From positions 1,589,001-1,653,000 of the forward strand of contig CANJKZ010000108.1 in the NCBI GenBank assembly GCA_947471745.1: a stretch of DNA of 64,000 nt, written 5' to 3'. This DNA comes from Closterium sp. Naga37s-1 (lineage: Eukaryota; Streptophyta; Zygnematophyceae; Desmidiales; Closteriaceae). The number at the start of each line of letters is the position of its first letter. The first letter of the stretch is position 1. Below are positions 10,747-23,057 of the stretch, one piece after another. A model generated the notes under the pieces. That model worked only from the letters and a program-made list of their open reading frames with translations. It was not told the origin of the DNA and did no database searches. Position numbers and translations under genes: made by a program.

Positions 10747-12152
10747 AGGGACCAACCAACCGCTTTTGAACCCTAAACCCTGAAGAAACCGAATGGACTT
10801 CACTTGGAGCTGCCTCCTCCTCCACCCGAATCCGCGTGATGTGACCGACTACTGCCCTTGTTTCATCGAATCACTCTTGAGAATTCTCAAAGGAGTTTCG
10901 CTGGCAGAAGCTGCCTCGGCCACGCAAAACGGCGTGAAGTGAAGCGGCCGCTCCTTCCTTGGATCGCCTTTGAGAATTCTCAGAAGTGCTTCGCACTTGG
11001 AGCTGCAAACAAGCAGTGTGCTGTGCTGTTGTGTGCTGCTGTGTGCTGCTGTGTGCTGCTGTGTGCCTGTACCTTGCCTTGTATGCTGTAGGAATGGATG
11101 GCATGCCCAGCTGCGTACCTACAACCCTACCTACCTACCTGCCTACAACCCTGTATTTATGTATGCTATATTTATATGCAACTAGCATTATTGTATGAAA
11201 CCAAGTTCCAGCTTATACTCGTGGGCTTGACGCTGTGTAAACTGGTACAATAATATTTATACAAGTATACAGCACTGCTGGATAAACAGCAACACAGGGA
11301 TAACAGAGAATGCAGGCTCATGTCTTTTAACTTCTGGATCTGGAAGCTACCGGTAGAAAAAACACCTTCACCAATCACCATGATAACAGCACATTATAAA
11401 GTACACAAGAAGCAACCCTCTCATATATGGTATGGTATGGTATGGTATGGTACAAGCTGCCATGCAGCCCTATATTTGGCTGGAGAGAAGGCCTCGCCAA
11501 CCCCCCGGCTAGTCTGTCCCATCTAGTGGCACGCAGATGAGGACTGCACCGTGCTGAGCCCATTCCATTCCAGTCACTCCAGACTTTTGAGTCGGCGCAT
11601 AAGTCATCTTGTGGCACGCAGAAGAGGACTGCACCGCGCTGAACCCATTCCATTCCAGTCACTCCTGCGATGCCCAAGAGCACACTGCATTGCACCATCC
11701 TCCCCAATTCATTCTGGACCGCCAAGCTCGGCCCTTCTTTCAAAGTCGTCAAGAGCTGCCTCACAGCAATCCACACACCTCTTCTCCCTTTCACTCCGAC
11801 TGATTCTGTGCAGACTGGAAACCTAGAGAGAAAGTCTTGAGGATTCCAAAAAAAAATCAGTATGTACGAAGTAGACACCGCGAACCTTCCGAGCCAACTC
11901 CAACTCGCTTGTCCTTTCCCACGAACCACTCCCCCTAACTCTTCTCATTCACCCCTCCTCAATCCCCACTTCAGCTGTTTGTCATTATTCTTCTTCTTCC
12001 CCTCCTTTTCATCCCCGAGGCATCACCTCAGAGTCCGCTTAGCCAGAACCTGCTCGTCTTGCCAATCCAGGACTGCCCATTTCCCATGCAGTCCTATTTC
12101 TCAATCCGTCTCATTCACCTCTCCTCAAGCCCCCTTTCAGCTGCTTGTTCTT
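10747..12152. other. intergenic region between convergent genes, with echo copies of the last fucosyltransferase exon
   Basis: No gene is seen. Copies of the final exon's GGAGCTGCCTCC-type end occur at about 10799-10840, 10905-10940 and 10985-11005. Palindromes with an AATT centre lie at 10875-10892 and 10968-10986. A 65-bp block at about 11527-11580 is repeated at 11611-11668, split by a damaged palindrome (11585-11602). TATGG repeats lie at 11428-11452. The telomere-like CCCTAAACCCT occurs at about 10771. Confidence 0.6.
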
Positions 12153-12240
12153 CTACTTCCCCTCCTCTTCACCCCCCTGGCATCGCCTCAGAATCCGTTT
12201 AGCCAGAACCTGCTCGTCCTGCCAATCAAGCGCCGCCAGG
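11990..12240 (-). repeat. decayed second copy of the PP2C gene 3' end
   Basis: The block around 12175-12235 (CCTGGCATCGCCTCAGAATC...) is repeated at about 12010-12070 with point changes, and its 3' neighbour CACCTCTCCTCAAGCCCC at 12116 matches CACCCCTCCTCAATCCCC at 11950. This is the same tail-duplication pattern as elsewhere. Confidence 0.6.
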
Positions 12241-14927
12241 TCACCAACGGTGTCGTTCCGGTGGAATCTGAGCCCTTCATCTGTGAACACCGCATCTCCA
12301 TGCCGCTCTGTAAAGCACTGCTCCGCAGCATCAGAGCCTGCATTGGAATGCACGGAACCTTCACCTGCCATTACTGTCGCACTCCCTTCCCCTGCATCTG
12401 TTGCACGGTCTGGCAAGTTTGCATTGACAATTGGTACTGCGGTTGCGGCAGCAGCAGTGGCAGCAGCGGCGACAGCAGTGTCAGTGGTTCCTAACTCCAC
12501 ACCAGTGCTTTGCTCACTCAAGAGTCCACTGTTGCAGCTCTCATTGGTGCTGTCTCTCGTGCTGTTACTGCTGCTGTTTCTGCTGCTGTTGCTGCTGTTG
12601 CTGCTGTTACTGTTCCTCCTGCTGCCACTGCCGCTGCTGCTGCTAGTACCTGGGTTTTCAACCAGAGGGTCGAAAACCACAGGGACAATGCTGCTGCTGC
12701 TCCCCTTTGAAGCTTCTCGGGAAGAACATGCCACATGGACCTCTTCTCCAGTTGAACCTGTCAAACCAGTCAATGCAGTCAAACCAGTCAATGCAGTCAA
12801 ACCAGTTGGAGCAGCCTCCATTACCATGCACTGCCCACCCTCTCCGACTCCGGCAGCCTTTCCCGAGCCGGCTTCCTCCGAACCAAGGCATGGCAGGTCT
12901 GGAATCAGGTTCGGCAGGGAGGTTCGGAGGAAGAGCACCACAGCGGTGCAGTCGTCTCGCCGAGCCTTGGGATACTTGACCGCCCAGGCCTCCTGCGCTG
13001 ACGTCACCAGGCGTTCTGCTGACGTGGCAGGGGATGATGACGTGGCAACAATAGAGACAGCCTCCTCGTGGGAGAGCACATCCCACACCTGGTGGTGGGA
13101 GGGGGGGGGGGGGGGGAAAGGAGAGAGACGTGTGTTTAGCAACTACGGATCAAGGATAGGGATAGGGATAGAAAATGGAAAATGGAGGGCACTGGATCTA
13201 TAATGGAGCGACATAGACAGAAAATATACATAGATTTCGGTCAGGAAAATGTTTCATACCCCGTCGGTTGCCAGGATGACGAATTCGTCTCCATCTTCCA
13301 CTGGTAACACGGTAACATCAGGCTCGCAAATCACTCCGAATCCCTTCAGCAGGAAATCGCCCACCGCCCGGGAGGTGACGAGCCCCGGCGCCATCTCATT
13401 GGGCAGCCAGATCCTCGTGACGTGCTTCTCGTCCTCTAGCGCCTCCACTCTGCCGCCCGCTTTCCGGATCCGGGCGGCCTCTGCCGGATCGGAGCACTTG
13501 TGGTCGGCAGTCAGGGCGACGGCCTCGAGAGCGTGACAGTTGGGTTGATCTGATTGGTGGTAGTGCTGATGGTGGGTTGGCTTGGCTGACGTGGCGGCAT
13601 GACAAAGAGCCACGTCAGCAGCTGACGTGGCGCCGCAGGAAGTAGGTGAGCGTGCTCGTCTGGCGAGCACGGCACGGGAGTCACCGAGGTTGGCGAGGAA
13701 GAGTTGGCCGTGCTGGAGTAGGAGGGTGGGAGGGAGGAGTGGTACGAACCGGGAGGGGGAAGAGAGAAGAGTTGGTTTCTGAAAATTCTGAAAAAAAACA
13801 AAGAAAAAGAAGAGAAGAAATATACGAAACAAAAAACAAAAACAGACACAAAAGAATAAGTGGGGCTGGAGTGAGTTGCAGAGAGCGAGGGGAGAGTTTC
13901 GAGGGCGAAGGGGGAGAGGAAGGACGCGGGAGAACTCACTTGAACCATCGCCACCACCGCCGTGCTGCCACTGACGAGCGGATCAACGGCCGGATGCAGC
14001 TTCACCTCGCGATCAACGGCCTCAAACGCACCGCACACCGCTTCCCTCCACTGCTGCTCCGCCACGTGTGCACCTCCCACTGATGCATAACCACCACACA
14101 ATGATGCAGCATCACACGGCGATGTGGCATCAGCACCATCGGCATGCGGGACACTAAGGCGGTGGGCGAGCTGAGAGGGGAAGGAGTCCCTCGCGCGTGC
14201 CGACACTGTGTGGCCGAAGCGGCCATGGCCGTCCATCACGGCGCACAGCACGGAAGTAGGGCCCGCGAAGGACTGGGAAGGGGGGAAGGGAGAGGAGGGG
14301 GGACGGGGAAGGTAAGCAAGAAAAAGGGGACGGTTTAGTTGAGTCGACTCGGAAGCGACGTGGCTGTCCTTGTTGGAGTCACCTTTGAGAATTTCTCAGA
14401 ATTGGAAAGATGGCGAGCAGGGAAGAGAGAGAAGGCGAGTGGGAAGAGGGGGAAGGAAGAGGGGGGAGAGGAGGAAGTGGGGAAAAAGGGGGAAATACTG
14501 AAGTGTGTACCTGCCATGCGACCATGCAGTCTTGATTAATGCCTTTCTGTCCGCCCAGGGAGAACATGCTGCAGTGCAGCTGCATCCCACTGTCGCCGCC
14601 GCCGCTGCTGTTGATACTACTGCTGTCACTGCTGCTGCTTCCGCTGCAGTTTTCGCTGCTAGTGATGTCCGTCTCCGACGTGGCACGCGGCACACGTGGC
14701 ACGAGCCCATTTGCCGTCCTCCGATTGGTCAGCTGTGCGAGCAGGTCGTCCCGCTGCTGCTCCGCCGCCAGATAAGCCGCCACGCGGCGCTCCTTCTCCT
14801 TGCTGCTCACAGCGTCGCCCTCTCCTCTACTTTGTGGCTCGCCCTTCCTCCGCGTCTCGCGACGTCGCTCGCGCGCAGAGATGCGACAGTTGTCGTCGTC
14901 GTTGACGGACGAAAAGCAGTTACCCAT
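12153..14927 (-). CDS. PP2C-type protein Ser/Thr phosphatase
   Basis: Exons on the minus strand are 14927-14511, 14272-13940, 13712-13260 and 13088-12153; the joined length gives 712 residues exactly. The start MGNCFSS is a good N-myristoylation and palmitoylation signal, so the protein is probably membrane attached. PP2C motifs occur in order: GINQD, VMDGHG (metal Asp), SGSTAV, LANLGDSRAVL, LTADHKCSDP, SRAVGDF, ILATDGVWDVLS and the final DDCTAVVLFL. It acts as a Mg/Mn-dependent phosphatase, as in plant PP2C groups with MGxC N termini. The catalytic domain is interrupted by a Ser/His-rich loop (SPTSCGATSAADV, about 50 residues) after LARRA. A tail of about 215 residues follows the domain, low in complexity (Ser/Asn and Ala runs, an imperfect TGLTAL repeat). 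The last exon is convergent with the fucosyltransferase gene. Confidence 0.9.
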
Positions 14928-16588
14928 TGCGCTGTCGGTTTTGGCGAACTTCAACGATGGAGGTGCGACGAATCTAAGTTCGAGAGAGTTGTCGTCGGCA
15001 ACCCCAAGGTACCGAGGATCGGCGGAATGCGATGAGATAAGAATTGCAGCGGAATGACGACGTGAGAGGAACGGTGATAAACTTCGGCAGGGGTCACGCG
15101 GATACGGTTTCGAGAATGCTTTAAAATCTCTCGCAAGGACCAAAACTGCGATGAGATTGAGAGGGAAATCGTACTGACGACACGATGGGTGTGGCAGAAG
15201 GAGGTATAAAATCACGAGCTTTGCATCACACTTCGCGAAGCGGACGCAGGGTTTGGCGTGGCTTTCAGAATTCCGGAGAACTGAGCACTATTAGTAGACA
15301 GGGTAAACTGTTACTAATAGTTCCTGCGAGGCTGACTGTACCTGTTAGAACTGCCCAGTGCAGCTGTTTCTAGCAGACATTGGGCTGCGTTGGATGTGCA
15401 AGCAACTACGTGTGCCGCACTGTAGCCGAAGCCAAAGACAGGAGGCAAGGAGGAGGGAAGCTGGACATGATTGAAGGAGAGAAGTGGGCAAGAGAAAACG
15501 ATCTCGCAGGAAACGGGCCGGAACCAGCCGTCCTTATTGTCGCGGCGCGGCTCCTACATGAGGCCAAAAAAGTGGTATAGATTACGAGGTCAAGGTGTCG
15601 GCGAGAGGTGTGAGCTGTAATAACGAAAGGGCAAGGCGTTTAAGGAGAGGAAAGGGTCCAGGAATGTGGTGGCTGGTGGTGGATGTGGCGATTAACGACT
15701 GCTGGGAACTCGGGAGGACAACTAACACGTGGTGAGGTCACACTAGTCAGGCGGTGCGGCTACAGTGTACACTACTAGGTCTAGGAACATGTGGTCAACG
15801 GTCAATGGCGGATTCATCGGTCAGGAATAAGTACGGCTCCACACACCATGGGCTCGCGAGTTTCGACGACACAATTGGAGCTCGTGGGGAGGAGTGATTG
15901 GAGAGCGACGCTGCAATGTAACAACATCTTCGGATTTCGCGAAGGGCAGCGAATTTAGAATCGCGCCAGCTTTGGGCCTTGCTCCTTTGGCTGTGGCTAG
16001 GGTTACAGGGAACACTCCGTGGGTCGTAAACCGTGGGCCTGTGCCTCGGGCTGTGTGGTGTTGGGCCGTGGGCTCTCCGCCGTGGAGTCTCGTGGCCGCT
16101 GCCAGACCTGAAGAGGCAGCACGGCGAAATCCGAGGCCTGGGTTCGCTTCTGTACTCATTTCCGCTAGTGCTTATCGTCCAATAGCCTCAGCGCAACTGG
16201 CAAGAAGTGTCCGTTGGTGTTGTGTCGGGTGCATGATCAGCGGTCAGGATAAGAAGGCCGGCTGAATCGACGTCCAAGAAAGGTCTGTATGCAAAAGTCA
16301 GATATGTACCCTGAACGCGGCATAAGACTAACTTCGATGTGAAGGTTAGCTAATTTCAGAAAATTACTTGAGTACACCTGATTCCTAAATCTTTCACATA
16401 AACTCATTCTCTTTAGCACCATGTTTCTTCCAGGCAAGCCTAATATATGCCCTAATTATAAGCACAGCCCTTGATCCCACTGTAGATGACGAGGATTACC
16501 TATCGACAAATTGGTTTGTTGTAGTAATCTTGATTAGTAGCACTCTTTCATTGCGTCACAGCCGCTGTCTGCTGTTCCTCATACAGCC
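14928..16588. other. divergent intergenic region between PP2C and the DUF3598-like gene
   Basis: This should hold two promoters. I see TATAAAAT at 15204 on the plus strand, which is TATA-like but without proof. Open frames up to about 120 codons exist on both strands around 15.82-16.27 kb, but none resembles a known family and they overlap each other, so I do not call them genes. Confidence 0.45.
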
Positions 16589-19500
16589 ATGTCGTTCGCC
16601 GCCTCGACGCGTGCCGTGGCTATTAGTAGCAGCAACATTTCCGAGAATGGCGCCCGCGGCGTTGCGGCTTCTCGTCAGATTCATTCGCTGTCCGAGTTCG
16701 CGGGGCGACCCGTTGCGACGAATGTGGGCCTGACCAGTACGATCCGATTCGGTGCCGGCCTTTGCTTTGTCCGTCGATTCCCAGCAGCACCCGCTGCGCG
16801 ATGCATTGCAACGGTTGACCGGACATCATATTCCTGATTCGCCCTGAATTCCAAATTCTTTCTCTCCTTCCATAAAGCTCGTCGATGATTGCCCGCTGCG
16901 AGTGTGCAAGCACGGGTCAGCGAGTTTCCGAAAGTTGTTTTTATTTTTCGTAAATCTCCACTCAGCAATTCAAGTCTGGCACGAGTCTCTGAACACTGTC
17001 ATGCACGTGCATTCCTCCGCTCGTCCGCTTTCTGCCTGTGCCTTCCCTCCCTCTTGTCTCCCCATGTCCCTTCCAATACCTCAGGTGCACACAAGCATTC
17101 CACATCATCTCCCCGACCAATCACGTTCTCCCTCCAACCACACGTCATCGCGTCCACGTCAGCCTCAGCCACGTCATCAGCCGCCATGGCTTCTGGCTCT
17201 AGTAGCGGCACCGCTGTCCCTGTCCCCGCATCTGACGGCGGGGAAGCCGCGTCGTTCCGTCAGATGACTCCCGAGGAGCACTGGTGGTGGGGCACGCCGG
17301 AGCGCCTTATGACTAACTTTCACGGCCAATGGCGATCGTGGAAGCCGCTCGAATCAACGGATGAGAACCGATCCATGAAATCCGTGCGGAAGATGTGGGC
17401 CACGTCACCTGATCGCACCAGTATCGCCCACGTGGTGAGCTTGTCAGTGCCAGCAGTATCGCCCACGTGGTGAGCTTGTCAATGCTCTCCCCTTTTCCCC
17501 TACGCTCCACCTGGAGTCGACTTAAATGTCACCCAGTTTCGCCCACGTGGCGAGCCTGTTAATGCTCTCCCATTGTGCCACGTCCCCTTGTTCCCCCTCC
17601 ACTCCACTTCTTGACCACTGAATCGCCTCATATGTCACCCGCACACTCTCCCTCCCCTCCCCTCCCCTCCCCTCCCCTCCCCTCCCCTCCCCTCCCCTCC
17701 CCTCCTCTCCACTCCACTCACCCCACCTCTCATCAGAACGACTGGTACGACTTTCAGGATGAGGTGCCTCCACAGATGCCCAAGGTCGCTGTCCAATGGG
17801 GCGTGCCTCACAGCCTTCAGACATCTCAACGGGCGAGATCCCTCCACTCCCTCCACTCCCCTGCCATGCCGGTGCCTCCGTCCCCTTCCCACGCCTCCCT
17901 CCCCCCCCTCCATCAGAACGACTGGTACGATTTTCAGGGCGAGGTGCCTTCGTACAGGCCCAAGGTGGGCGGGCAGTGGGACATGTCGCTCGCACAGCAC
18001 AGCTTTAAGTCGTCTCAGTACGCTTTGTCTCCTGCCCTCCCCTCCTCTCCCCTTCTCCCCTCTTCCGCCTTTCCCCCTCCCCCCTCCCCCCAATCAGAAC
18101 GACTGGTACGACTTTCAGGGCGAGGTGCCTTCATACATGCCCAAGGTGGGCGTGCAGCGGGACATGTCGCTCGCACAGCACAGCCTGCCTTCTGAGTCCT
18201 CTTTAAAGTGACCATTCCCTCTCCCTCCCCTCCCCTCTCTCCATTTTCCTCTTCGTCTTCCCCTTCTGCCCCAACACAGAACGACTGGTACGACTATCAG
18301 GGCGAGATGCCTGCATACATGCCCAAGGTGGGCGTGCAGTGGGACATGTCGCTCGCACAGCACAGCCTGCCTTCTGAGTCCTCTTTAAAGTGACCATTCC
18401 CTCTCCCTCCCCTCCCCTCTCTCCATTTTCCTCTTCGTCTTCCCCTTCTGCCCCAACACAGAACGACTGGTACGACTATCAGGGCGAGATGCCTGCATAC
18501 ATGCCCAAGGTGGGCGTGCAGTGGGACATGTCGCTCGCACAGCACAGCCTGCCAGACGGCTTCTGCCACGTGGCAGCCAGCAACTCGCGCCGCTACGTCG
18601 TGAGCCGGCGCGCGGAGGGCATCTGGGCGCCGATTGAGGTGGCGGATGGGGCAGGAGGCATGAAGCTGCCTTTTATGATCGAATTCTTCTTCGCCCACTG
18701 TGAGTGCTTTTTGGTCAGCCTTGCTGTAATTGAATCAGAGCGAAGTACATTGCTGTTGACACGCGGAGGGCATCTGGGCGCCCATTGAGGTGGCGGACGG
18801 GACGGGCGGCATGAAGCTGCCTTTATGATCGAATTCTTCTTCGCCCACAGTGAGTCAGTCCGGCCTACTCTACTTGTATGGAAATTAGGGGGATTGCTGT
18901 AGACACGTGAAAAGCATCTGCGCGCCCCTGGAGGTGGGGGTGGGGCTGGGGGCATGAAGCTGCCTTAATGATCGAGTTCTGCTTCGCTTGCGGGCACGCG
19001 TTCTTCAATCGCGTCCCGTCTCGGCTGCAGCATTCAGTACGAAGCAGACGGAGCCTTCAAAGAACGTTACCTTTCATCTCATGCACCCCCCCCCCTTCCC
19101 CTCAACCCTTCCCATATCCCTCCAGCAACCACGTCCCGACTCGGCTGCAGCATTCAGTACGAAGCAGACGGAGCCTTCAGAACCTCAGTGGCAGTAGAAG
19201 ATTCGCTAGACACCAACGAACGCCGCCCGGCAGACTGGGTCTCGCCCACGTGGGGCCCGGGCGGCCTCTCGTCCAGTCTGCCCGACCACCTGCCGCCCGT
19301 TCCGGCACTAGATGACAAGACAGTGGTGGGAACCCGCACCGTTCTGACCCGGAATCTGATGATTCAGGAGCGAGAGAACGTGTCCTGGGCAGAGGAATGG
19401 AGCCCTAACAGTGCTGCTGCTGCTGCCGCTGCTGCACCTGCCGCAGCATCTGCGGCGGCGGCAAGGTTTATGGGGAGGGTGCCTCAAGGGGACAAGGAAA

Positions 19501-19736
19501 CGTACGCGGTGTTTGCTCTGCCCCAGGGGGTGGTGATGTGTGCCCCTCGCTCGCTGCAGCTGGTGGCAGGCAGGCCGTTCGTGCTGTCGGCGACGTGGGT
19601 GGTGGGCGCAGGGCTGGTGGGAGAGGGGGAGGTGAAGCGGATCACAGCCTACTGGGGGGCTGATGGGGGCTTTGAGAAAGTGGAGGGGGAGTGGTACAGG
19701 AGACAGGCGTGTAGAGGAGAGCTCCACAGCTGCTAG
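16589..19736 (+). CDS. plastid-targeted DUF3598-like (lipocalin-like) protein
   Basis: The secure exons are 17186-17434 (read from ATG 17186), 18462-18699 and 19126-19736; these alone give 365 residues in frame. An upstream exon 16589-16751 starting MSFAASTRAV, spliced to an acceptor at 17085, is phase compatible and would add a Ser/Ala-rich plastid transit peptide (453 residues); this part is inference. The body has HGQWRSW near the start, two beta-rich modules and an end region (LPQGVVMCAPRSLQLVAGRP, ITAYWGADGGFEKVEGEWYRR) that resembles the C-terminal module of DUF3598 proteins of cyanobacteria and plants. Their role is not established. An Ala run (about 20 residues) separates the modules. 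The exon NDWYDYQGEMP is present in five copies, of which the last is the complete one. Confidence 0.6.
17722..18560 (+). repeat. five copies of the NDWYDxQGE exon segment
   Basis: Copies with a CAGAACGACTGG-type acceptor start at about 17736, 17917, 18095, 18279 and 18461. The fourth and fifth lie in a near-identical 182-bp tandem duplication. The junctions carry damaged palindromes: TTTAAGTCGTCTCAG at about 18003 and CTGAGTCCTCTTTAAAG at about 18191 and 18373. Related remnants with GTCACC ends are at about 17513-17535 and 17618-17640. Confidence 0.8.
18590..19070 (+). repeat. further copies of DUF3598-like exon ends
   Basis: GAGGGCATCTGGGCGCC and its flank (end of exon 18462-18699) recur at about 18766-18850 and, more decayed, at 18910-19010. 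The exon start GGCTGCAGCATTCAGTACGA (19145) has an earlier copy at about 19023. Confidence 0.7.
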
Positions 19737-20050
19737 CTCGGCTGCAGCCGCAGCTGGAAGTGAAGGGTAGTAATCCAGGATGTTTGTGCGAAGGGTTGTG
19801 CCCCTCACTATTCAGGGACAGGAAGGAACAGGTTACAGTTTAGTGCCCAGTACAGTCCAGAAGCACAATCCTAGTGAATGATTTGTCCAGGCTTTAGACG
19901 CGTTCGCGGGCTGAAGGTTGTGAAGTGTTTTGAGTGAAAAAATTGCTCTTGTATTGTAGACCTGCCAATAGCTTCGTAGCTGAAACTGCGGATTACACAT
20001 GCAGTAACATATTAAGTGTTTTTGCAGAATATTGAGCTGTACTAGCACAT
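19737..20050. other. intergenic, convergent 3' flanks
   Basis: About 310 bases between the stop codons of the DUF3598-like and CBP3 genes. It should hold both 3' untranslated regions. I see no gene or repeat in it. Confidence 0.5.
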
Positions 20051-22075
20051 TCAAGATTCTGCATGGAAGGTGTTGGTGAAGGTGATGTTGCCAGTGAGAA
20101 TTGCCTCTGAATCTGGAAAACCGGAAAGTGCAGGGAGCACAGTGTGAACAGATGCATCAGGGGAAAAGATGAGGGAACTTGTTAGCTTCATTCCATGAGC
20201 CAAGCTGATGAGAAACCCGTGATTACCACTTTTGAGCATTCTCAAAAGTGACTCTGACATAGCTGATCAGATAATCAAGGCGGGCTGTACGAATGGGTGC
20301 ACACAGCACACATGTGGGAATGCAAGGTGTTTAATCACATGGGTGGCCTGCTGACGCCTCAACTAACCTCACCTCACCTCACACCACACCACACCACAGT
20401 ACACTACAGTACACCCCACTGCACCACACCACACCGCACCGCATCACACCATATGCATCAAATATCACATCACATCACCTGTGAGTGCAAGGGAGGCGAG
20501 CTCGAGCCGCACGTAACGCGTCAAAGCCTGCAGGTGGTAACCAGCGATGCAAAGAGGGAAGGGCGTGAGGGGCTATGAACTAACTTCAAAGAGAGGAACA
20601 GCAGAGATGGTGAGAAGAAGCAAGTTGGCAGCGATTTGGAATGGTGAAGGTGGGAGGTGAAGGGGATTGGGGTTGGTGTGGCGGGGCGGGGCGGCAGCAC
20701 CCCCCCTCTCACCTGCACAGCAGCAACCCCCCTCTCACCTGCACGGCAACACCCCCCCTCTCACCCCCCCTCTCTCACCTTCACCGCACCAACCCCTCTC
20801 TCACCTGCACGGCATCACCCCCCCTCTCACCCCCTCTCTCACCTGCACGGGAGCAGCTGCAGGGCCGGAGGGCATGTCAGACGCGTCCTCTGCAAACACA
20901 TTGCTGCATGGCAGTTCGAGAGGTGCAACGGAGGTGAGAGGGGAGAAGAAAGTGAGGGTTTCAAGAGGCCTAAAAAACAAAACATGTTTACACGTGTCTG
21001 CAAAACACGTTGCAGCACGTCAGTTCAAGAGGGGAGAGCGGAGTTGAAGGAAAAAGGCCAGAGCGGGGTACATTGCCGCATCATAAGAGTTAACCGTGTT
21101 CTGAGAGCTATTGCGACATGAGTTAGCGTTCTGAGTTGTCTCAGAAGAGATCAAAACGGATATGTTTTTACGCAGCGCACCCTCCTAACGGGAATCCATA
21201 TCCTCAACACCACCTGATGATACGCGCCTGTCTCTCACACTCACCGCCAGAGGGCCTTGGAGAGCGCATCAGCGTTAGCACCCGGTGCAACAGCAGCATC
21301 ATAGGCCGCTGCTGCGCCATAGAAACTGCGCTCGAGCTCGCGCATCCACTTGCTGACGAGCATTTTCACCCCCGCCGCCACCACGCGCCGCTCCACGTCG
21401 TGATTGAACGTGTCGTAGAACGTCTGCCCCACCGCCGCCCCCTGCGCGCCCTCCTTGCGCAGGCGCAGGAGCGCCAGCCACGTGTGCAGCACGAGCAGCG
21501 CGTGGTGCGTGCGGAACTGCGAGGGGAGGCCGAGGGCTGAAGGAGAAGAGGAGGGGAAGAGGAGGGGAGGGGAGAAGGGGAGAGGGGAATGGGAGTGGCG
21601 AGGAGTAGGTGACTATTAGGCGCTTCGGATTCAACCGCTTCATAGATCATTAAATCTGAAGAATCAGGACGACCAGCTCACATGACCACAGCCCACCTCT
21701 TAAGAACATCTCGTCGTCAGCCTGACGCGTCACCGCCCTGTAGAGCGCGTTCGCGCCGCGGATTAACTCACTCTCCTTGGAATAGTACCCTAGAACGCCC
21801 AGCACCGCGCCGTATACCCCTCCCTTGGGTGTAGATACCACCTTGGGGTTGGGACCAATGCCTAGAGGCTTCGGAGGATCGCGAAACAGCGCGTCGTACG
21901 GCTTGATTGGCGGGAGGGATGGGTCTGACGTGGCATCCGACGTGTCACTTGACGGGGAAGCTGGCGAACCGGACAAAAGAATGGACGATCCGGTGGCATT
22001 AGAGGCGATGGACCGCGATCCGATGCTCGGGGTACTATTGATAATGCACGCTCGTGCTCTTTCGTTTACGAACAT
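20051..22075 (-). CDS. UQCC1/CBP3: ubiquinol-cytochrome c chaperone (CBP3/UQCC1 family)
   Basis: Minus-strand exons are 22075-21697, 21536-21245, 20903-20843, 20527-20479 and 20112-20051; they join to 280 residues exactly. The protein matches CBP3/UQCC1, the mitochondrial factor needed for cytochrome b synthesis and complex III assembly. Visible family blocks are LPSQFRTHHALLVLHTWLAL, GQTFYDTFNHDVERRVV, SKWMRELERSFYGAAAAYD, ALWRNVFAED, ALTRYVRLELASLALTD and LTGNITF. The start MFVNERARAC at 22075 gives a short Arg/Ser-rich presequence. The frame stays open upstream to another ATG at 22525 (150 more residues, Thr/Ala-rich then Arg/Ser-rich), which could be the true start. Short exons 3-5 (49-62 bases) are held by matching phases. 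No exon duplications are seen here. Confidence 0.88.
20230..20247. repeat. 18-bp palindrome TTTTGAG-CATT-CTCAAAA
   Basis: TTTTGAGCATTCTCAAAA, a member of the dispersed family, lies in the last intron of the CBP3 gene. I did not find direct repeats on both sides, so it may be an old or different event. Confidence 0.7.
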
Positions 22076-23057
22076 CCTGGTTTCCCGGTAACACGCCTCA
22101 CTTAGAGGTCGTGTCGCAGCGAGAGGAGAGGCGAACAGAGCATCGCGGTGAGAGGAGAGGAGAGGAAAAGCCACACTGCTATTCCTAACGCGTTCCAACT
22201 CCGATCGGTTTGGATCGGATCTAACTGGCAATGATTGCGCTGACGTGGACCTGGCTAAGAGCCATATCCCCGGCCCTGACGTTGCAATCGCTCCTGTCGC
22301 TGCTGTTGCTGGTGTTGATGGTGTTGCCGCTGTTGCTGCTCTACCCCGTGAGTCTGCTGTTTCGGCTGTTGCTGCTGTTGTCACTGTTGCTGTAAGTGTC
22401 GTTGCCGATCTTGACAGTGCTCCTACGACGGTTGAATTCAATCCGATCCATGGATATCCACGGTCTAAAAACAAAAGGAGCTGAGACGAGGGAACGAGTA
22501 AGCAAGAATTCGAACCGCGACGCATCCTGGCAAAAGTAGGAAGGGTTTAGATGATCGGAAGACGTAAATATGACGTTCCGCACCGCAGTACGTTAAAGTT
22601 CGGAAGTATCTAGATGAGGATCGGAAGAATTTAAAAAGAGGATCCGAGGAATCTAGGATGAGAATCGAAGTATCTAACCTCGGGGCACTACGACCAGTAA
22701 AAGACGTAATCTCGGTAAGAACGGAACGAATGTGGACACAAACGGAGAAATGTATACTGATAAGAGCTGCCAGAGATCAGGATGGCTGTGTATCGTAGGT
22801 TCGCAGGTTCTAGGCTCTGGTTCTAAACCGCTGCTGCTAGTAGGCTTGGATCAGGGATGCGAGGTAGTGACAAAGCTCCAGCAAGGTATCGTCGACGGTA
22901 CGACTTGTAATATCAACTGAGCCACTGTACGTACTCGTTACTGGCACACTCTCTGAAGACAAGCGAACTATGCACTTCGTGCAATAGACTCGTGAGGTGT
23001 CGATTGTGTGGCATATTCTAAAACAGGCTGCATCTTGGCAGACTACAGTTATTTTAT
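22076..23057. other. 5' flank of the CBP3 gene and 3' flank of the rhomboid gene
   Basis: 22076-22525 is an in-frame extension of the CBP3 reading frame and may be coding. The rest shows short GGATCGGAAG-type repeats at 22554-22680 (ATCTAGATGAGGATCGGAAG and variants) and no recognisable gene. Confidence 0.4.

Noticed and set aside
15821-16265. Overlapping frames of about 110-120 codons on both strands
   Set aside because: Neither has a family motif, and they overlap in antisense inside a divergent promoter region. Too weak to call a gene.
20360-20480. CACCACACC-type repeats as a possible minisatellite gene or origin
   Set aside because: It is a short irregular simple-sequence tract in a CBP3 intron; nothing supports a function.
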